Of a DNA stretch of 64,000 nucleotides, positions 59,831 through 64,000 are shown in pieces (the first letter of the stretch is position 1; every line of letters begins with the position of its first letter). Under the pieces are notes generated by a model. It saw nothing but the letters and a program-made list of their open reading frames with translations. It ran no database searches and was not told the DNA's origin. The translations under genes and the position numbers were made by a program. Source of the stretch: an uncultured Planktomarina sp. Lineage in GTDB: Bacteria > Pseudomonadota > Alphaproteobacteria > Rhodobacterales > Rhodobacteraceae. The stretch is taken from the NCBI GenBank assembly GCA_905181815.1, contig CAJIZA010000001.1, positions 558,001 to 622,000 of the forward strand, written 5' to 3'.

Positions 59831-61651
59831 TTAAAGAGCCCCTGAGCCCTCCTCCGAAAGCTGCAAATGCCACAGATGGGCATAGCGCCCCTCTTGCGCC
59901 AAAAGTGCCTCATGGCTGCCGGATTCCACAATTTGCCCCTGCTCGAGCACGACAATGCAGTCGGCATGGACGACAGTAGACAGGCGATGGGCGATGATCA
60001 TCACCGTCCGCCCCTGCCCCATTTGGATCAAACTTTCCTGGATTTCATGTTCCGTTTGCGTGTCCAGCGCTGAAGTCGCCTCATCCAAAAGCAAAATGGG
60101 CGGATTTTTCAACAAGCTGCGGGCGATGCCCACACGTTGCTTTTCACCGCCAGAAAGCTTAAGCCCCCGTTCGCCAACCATCGTGTCGTAGCCTTTGGGT
60201 AGGCTTTGCACAAACTCATGAATTTGCGACGCTTTTGCGGCCTGCTCAATCTGAGCGCGCGTCGCCTCATCGCGGCCATAAGCGATGTTGTAATAGATGG
60301 TATCGTTAAACAAGACCGTATCCTGCGGCACAACGCCAATGGCATTGTGAAGGCTGCTTTGACTCACATCGCGGATATCCTGCCCGTCGATCAAGACGGC
60401 GCCAGAGCTCGCGTCATAAAAGCGGAACAACAAGCGGCCGATGGTAGATTTTCCCGAGCCCGACGGACCCACGATGGCCAGCGTTTGCCCCGGCTCCACC
60501 GTAACGTCCACGCCCTTGAGAATGGCCCGTTCGGGATCATAGGAAAAATGCACATCACGAAACTCAATTCGTCCGCCATCCACGCGCAAAGGTGGGGCAC
60601 CCGGCTTGTCTTGTACCTCTGGCGGTTGTTCCAACAGGCTGAACATTTCAGACATATCCACCAGTGCTTGACGGATTTCCCGGTAGACAAAACCCAAGAA
60701 ATTCAGCGGCATCATAACCTGCATGATATATGCATTCACGGCCACAAAGCCACCAACACTCATCGTTCCAGCCGCCACCCCTTGCACAGACATCAGCATA
60801 ACGACCACCATAGCTGTGTTGATGATAAGCGCTTGCCCAATATTAATCACTCCAAGCGAATAGGAGGTTTTCAACGCCGCTGTTTCATAGCCCTGCATTG
60901 CGGCATCGTAACGCGCCGCCTCTCGAGATTCCGCGCCGAAATATTTTACCGTTTCGAAATTCAGAAGAGAATCGATCGCCTTTTGATTGGCATCATTGTC
61001 TTGATCATTCATCTGTTTGCGAATTTTGACCCGCCATTCGGTCACAACTGCCGTGAACCACACATAGGTGACAATCGCCACAGCAATCACAATGAGATAG
61101 CGTAGATCGAAAAATGCAGCCAGCGCGCCTGAAATCAGTACCAATTGCAAGATCAGCGGACCAATCGAAAACAACAAAAAACGCAGTAAAAATGCAACAC
61201 CCTTGACCCCGCGCTCCATGACCCGGCTCAGCCCGCCAGTCTTACGACTGAGGTGATAGCGCAGAGACATATTATGAATATGCTGAAAGGCCTCGAGCCC
61301 GACCCGCCTCAAAGCGCGCTGTCCCACTTTGGCGAAGACCACATCCCGCAATTGTTGAAAGCCGCTGTCCAGGACCCGTGACAGCCCGTAAGCGATGGTA
61401 AGGCCGCCGGCGCCTAACACAAACAGAGAGTATCCTGCATCCTCCCCCGACAAACTATCTACCGCAGCTCCAAGAATCATAGGCGTAGCCACAGCCACAA
61501 ACTTGGCCAGGATCAAACTGGCCACGGCGATCACAACACGCCATTTAACCCAGGCCTGCCCCTTTGGCCAGAGATAGGGCAGCACCCGCATCACAACGCC
61601 AATCTCTACCCGTCGCCCCTGGGCTTCCTCTGAAGTGCCAAGACTTTTCAC
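59831..61651 (-). CDS. ABC exporter of the Atm1/ABCB7 type
   Basis: Half-transporter of 606 residues with fused membrane and ATPase parts. Six membrane helices span about 35-320; the nucleotide-binding domain has Walker A GPSGSGKSTIGRLLFRF, signature KLSGGEKQRVGIARSL, and Walker B ILLLDEATSALD. NIAYGRDEAT and the overall layout match Atm1-like exporters, which move glutathione-linked sulfur or metal compounds in mitochondria and alphaproteobacteria such as Novosphingobium. It converges with the RND permease gene. Confidence 0.92.
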   Translation of the reverse strand: MKSLGTSEEAQGRRVEIGVVMRVLPYLWPKGQAWVKWRVVIAVASLILAKFVAVATPMILGAAVDSLSGEDAGYSLFVLGAGGLTIAYGLSRVLDSGFQQLRDVVFAKVGQRALRRVGLEAFQHIHNMSLRYHLSRKTGGLSRVMERGVKGVAFLLRFLLFSIGPLILQLVLISGALAAFFDLRYLIVIAVAIVTYVWFTAVVTEWRVKIRKQMNDQDNDANQKAIDSLLNFETVKYFGAESREAARYDAAMQGYETAALKTSYSLGVINIGQALIINTAMVVVMLMSVQGVAAGTMSVGGFVAVNAYIMQVMMPLNFLGFVYREIRQALVDMSEMFSLLEQPPEVQDKPGAPPLRVDGGRIEFRDVHFSYDPERAILKGVDVTVEPGQTLAIVGPSGSGKSTIGRLLFRFYDASSGAVLIDGQDIRDVSQSSLHNAIGVVPQDTVLFNDTIYYNIAYGRDEATRAQIEQAAKASQIHEFVQSLPKGYDTMVGERGLKLSGGEKQRVGIARSLLKNPPILLLDEATSALDTQTEHEIQESLIQMGQGRTVMIIAHRLSTVVHADCIVVLEQGQIVESGSHEALLAQEGRYAHLWHLQLSEEGSGAL

Positions 61652-61696
61652 GAGATTACAATTCCTTAATCTTGAATTTCAGCGCAGCCATGGCTC

Positions 61697-63370
61697 TCAA
61701 TCTGGAATTTCAAACACCTGGCCAGGATAGATCAAATCCGGGTCGCGAATACGTTCTTTATTGGCTTCAAAGACCTTGAAATACTCAATACCCGCACCAT
61801 AGCTTTCTTTGGCAATGGCCCAGAGCGTGGATCCTGGTTGCACGGTTCGCACCCGGAATTGCTTTGATGGCGTACGCAAGATTGATGCTGTTTCAGCAGG
61901 CTGTCCCTCGGCTGCCACACTTCCCCCATCCGAGCTTTGCTCATCCTGTGGGTTCAGCTCAGCCACTTCAGCCTGAACATTAACCTCTAATTGTGTCACA
62001 ACCTTTTCGGGCGCGGTGTCGTCGGCAGCTTCGGGCTCCACAGAGGGCAGCGCATCCGTTGCCACCGCTTGGGCTACAGCGGCACTCTCAGACGGCACTT
62101 TGACGCTCAGTTCTTCCGGCGCTGTGCCCGCCGCCATCAACTCGGCCAATTCTTCAGCTGCCTCGCGTTTGAACGGCGTTTCAGCGCGTGACACCACATC
62201 CCCAGCTGCGTTCAACTCATCAACCCGTAGGGAGTAAATACCTGGCTCAATATCGCTAAGCTCCAAGGCCCAATAGCCATCAGCAGCTATTTTACTTGTG
62301 GCAATAGATTGATTATCTAAGTAAATTCGAACGAAATTGCCGGCTTGACCACGCCCTCCTAAAATCACATCTCCATTAGAGCTATAGGAAATTGTATCAA
62401 TTGTGACCGCAGGTTTGGCCACACTGGGTGCCCCATCCTGCAAAACCCGCACGCCATCTTCATCAGCGAGAATAACCGTTGCGGGGGCTGCATCCACTTC
62501 TGCGTCTGTTGATCCCGCGTCCGCGGGCGCGGTCTCAGTTTCATCAGCAAGAATGACCGTTGCTGAGGCTGCATCCACTTCTGCGTCTGTTGATCTCGCA
62601 TCCGTGGGAGCGGTCTCAGTCTCGGTTTCAGCTTCAGTTTCAGTTTCAGTCTCAGTTTCGGTTTTCAGGCCCTCCGATGCTATGACCTCCTTCTTAACAG
62701 GCGCGGCAGTGCTGTCTGTGGCAGAGGCGGCAGTCGTCGCAGGCGCGACAAAGACCGTTTGAACCGAGACAACGGGACCGGATCCATCCGCAGCATAGAG
62801 ATGTAGCTTCAGGCCCTGCTGATCAGCTGTAGACGGGAGAAAGGCGAAAATGACAAATTGCCCGTTGCCGCTCAAATCTGCACGCGCCTCAGCCTGTTCA
62901 ACCCCATCCACGCTTAAAATTACATAGCCACGACCGTCCGCTTGCCCCGCAATGAGCGCAGAGCCGTCATCCTCAATGCGTACAACGTCAAACTTTGGAG
63001 CGGACAGCTTAATGCTCAACGGTTCGGCGGGCGTATCAGTGCTGGCCTCAGCACTTTGGCTCTCACTTTCCGTCTCTTCCGACGCGGCTTCAGGAGTGAC
63101 AGGGTCCGGCGCAGACGCCGCATCCTGAGCGGGCGGGCTGTCGTTTTCTGTGTCAATATCGGCCACTGACCCTGGCTCAGATTCAGCATCGCTCGTTTCG
63201 GGCGCAGGCGCCGCAGTGTCTTCAACGAAGGGGGGCTCGCGCACAGGATCCATAGCAGCGCGAATTTGTGGATAAAACCACCAGAGAAAAACTAGACCTA
63301 TCACCCCAGCCATAATTGCCGAAGTATTGCGCGATGTTGCGGTCACTTTTTTCTTATCGTTCAAACTCAT
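61697..63370 (-). CDS. Large LysM-domain protein with low-complexity acidic region
   Basis: Envelope protein of 557 residues. An N-terminal membrane segment (AIMAGVIGLVFLWWFYP) is followed by an acidic Glu/Ala/Pro/Ser-rich region (about 45-110), a beta domain (about 115-205), a Thr/Glu repeat and two 27-residue repeats (about 235-305), a second Ig-like beta domain (about 325-395), another acidic linker and a C-terminal LysM (VQPSTLWAIAKESYGAG-like, ending YPGQVFEIP) that should bind peptidoglycan. Similar proteins occur in Rhodobacteraceae; the function is unknown. Confidence 0.88.
   Translation of the reverse strand: MSLNDKKKVTATSRNTSAIMAGVIGLVFLWWFYPQIRAAMDPVREPPFVEDTAAPAPETSDAESEPGSVADIDTENDSPPAQDAASAPDPVTPEAASEETESESQSAEASTDTPAEPLSIKLSAPKFDVVRIEDDGSALIAGQADGRGYVILSVDGVEQAEARADLSGNGQFVIFAFLPSTADQQGLKLHLYAADGSGPVVSVQTVFVAPATTAASATDSTAAPVKKEVIASEGLKTETETETETEAETETETAPTDARSTDAEVDAASATVILADETETAPADAGSTDAEVDAAPATVILADEDGVRVLQDGAPSVAKPAVTIDTISYSSNGDVILGGRGQAGNFVRIYLDNQSIATSKIAADGYWALELSDIEPGIYSLRVDELNAAGDVVSRAETPFKREAAEELAELMAAGTAPEELSVKVPSESAAVAQAVATDALPSVEPEAADDTAPEKVVTQLEVNVQAEVAELNPQDEQSSDGGSVAAEGQPAETASILRTPSKQFRVRTVQPGSTLWAIAKESYGAGIEYFKVFEANKERIRDPDLIYPGQVFEIPD
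62461..62622. repeat. 81-base tandem repeat, two units, in the LysM gene
   Basis: Units at 62461-62541 and 62542-62622 are closely similar and each encodes 27 residues built around STDAEVDAA.ATVILADE. The period is a multiple of three, so copy-number change would keep the frame. Confidence 0.8.
62612..62666. repeat. Hexanucleotide (TTTCAG-like) microsatellite in the LysM gene
   Basis: About nine successive variants of a 6-base unit (TCTCAG, TTTCAG, TCTCGG) encode alternating Thr-Glu on the minus strand. It directly adjoins the 81-base repeats. Slippage would change the length by pairs of residues without a frameshift. Confidence 0.75.
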
Positions 63371-63450
63371 TTACCTGCATTCCCCCAGACATTGTCTTAT
63401 GCTATCAGTCACAAATAAGCTGTCCAGCAAGAACTAAGGAATTCCTAAAT

Positions 63451-64000
63451 ATGTCGAAATCAATTTGTGTTTTTTGTGGTGCGCGTATGGGAAATAATCC
63501 TGCTTTTGAACAGGCGGCAAGAGATTTAGGCGACATTTTAGCAAAAAATACCTGGCGCCTCGTCTATGGTGCAGGGGATATCGGCTTAATGGGTGCAGTG
63601 GCCAATCGCGCGCAGGCCTCTGGCGCTGCCACTTTTGGCGTAATGCCAGAGCACCTGATGCAAAAGGAAGTTGGCAAGCGAGATGTAGATCGTTTCATCA
63701 TCACAGATGATATGCACAGCCGCAAAAAATTGATGTTCATCAACAGCGATGCAGTGGTGTTGCTGCCGGGTGGGGCGGGTTCATTGGACGAATTTTTTGA
63801 AGTCCTGACCTGGGCGCAATTGGGCTTGCACAGCCGACCCATCATCGTTGCTAATATTGAAGGCTATTGGCAACCAATGCTCAATATGGTGGATCACGTG
63901 ATTGCCTCAGGATTCGCCGATGCCAGTTTGCGGAACTTATTTTGTGCGACTCAAACGGTGGATGAGATCGAGGCGATTTTGCGCTCTGCCCTAAACACCG
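63451..64000 (+). CDS. LOG family protein (cytokinin riboside 5'-monophosphate phosphoribohydrolase-like), 3' end outside window
   Basis: TIGR00730/LOG family hydrolase that releases a base from a nucleoside 5'-monophosphate. The first 183 residues are visible: MSKSICVFCGARMGNNPAF at the start, VYGAGDIGLMGAVA (nucleotide loop), DDMHSRKKLMF, and the signature LPGGAGSLDEFFE (PGGxGTxxE type, here with Ser). The frame is open to the window end. The start follows AAGGAATT. It is divergent from the LysM gene, with 80 bases between. Confidence 0.92.
   Translation, partial: MSKSICVFCGARMGNNPAFEQAARDLGDILAKNTWRLVYGAGDIGLMGAVANRAQASGAATFGVMPEHLMQKEVGKRDVDRFIITDDMHSRKKLMFINSDAVVLLPGGAGSLDEFFEVLTWAQLGLHSRPIIVANIEGYWQPMLNMVDHVIASGFADASLRNLFCATQTVDEIEAILRSALNT

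Noticed and set aside
60206..61105. 299-codon open frame on the plus strand opposite the Atm1-type exporter
   Set aside because: Antisense shadow; the opposite strand has complete ABC motifs throughout.
62612..62666. Short repeats as a possible CRISPR array
   Set aside because: The unit is 6 bases with no spacers, and it lies in frame inside a coding region.

Overview
The window looks like a chromosome segment of a marine alphaproteobacterium of the family Rhodobacteraceae (Roseobacter group). The reasons are gene content and order: lptD-surA-pdxA-rsmA; an E1-beta subunit of pyruvate dehydrogenase that carries its own lipoyl domain; secDF joined to a ccmABCDG cluster in the order known as helABCDX in Rhodobacter capsulatus; glnB-glnA; the remains of a DMSP lyase gene (dddP); and the remains of a gene-transfer-agent portal gene. 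Base composition is moderate in G+C. The genus cannot be fixed from the sequence alone. Almost everything is ordinary chromosomal housekeeping DNA. No CRISPR array, insertion sequence, integrase, toxin-antitoxin pair or intact prophage was seen.

Layout. 1-4778 (+): outer-membrane assembly and vitamin B6 genes (lptD 3' part, surA-like, pdxA, rsmA). 4907-8025 (-): DUF4167 protein, prmC, prfA, DUF1499 protein. 8022-11480 (-): two ureohydrolases (agmatinase family) and an M20 amidohydrolase, likely for nitrogen recovery from guanidino and amide compounds. 11530-16470: mazG, two cyclophilins, pgk, class I aldolase and an ftsB-like gene. 16588-20266 (+): pdhA-pdhB-pdhC. 20349-26574 (-): cysE, a broken phage/GTA portal gene, mltG, fabF, acpP, fabG, fabD. 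26862-28110 (+): rpsF-rpsR-rplI. 28356-29793 (-): tig and tRNA-Leu(UAG). 30125-31893 (+): glnB-glnA. 31974-35340: a DUF3445 protein, a dead dddP, bioY and a DUF6314 protein. 35455-39841 (+): purB, then a three-gene nitrile hydratase/thiocyanate hydrolase-like set, a DMT exporter and an LpxL-like acyltransferase. 39872-43438: a broken DUF1223 gene and acnA. 43528-49560 (-): yajC-secD-secF-Mth938-ccmABCDG. 49808-54678: serS, and the der-bamB-yfgM-like operon. 54906-64000: an RND efflux pair, an Atm1-type ABC exporter, a large LysM protein and the start of a LOG-family gene.

The most informative features are four gene remnants: an Fe(3+)-type ABC binding protein (about 12404-12629), a GTA/HK97 portal protein (about 21378-21745), dddP (32810-34154) and a DUF1223 protein (39872-40565). 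Each shows several inactivating changes while its neighbours are intact, so accessory functions appear to have been lost from an otherwise conserved chromosome. The split-beta nitrile hydratase-like operon, a perfect 10-bp inverted repeat just upstream of pdhA and a repeat-rich segment in the LysM protein also merit attention. I did not find a clearly new biological system.
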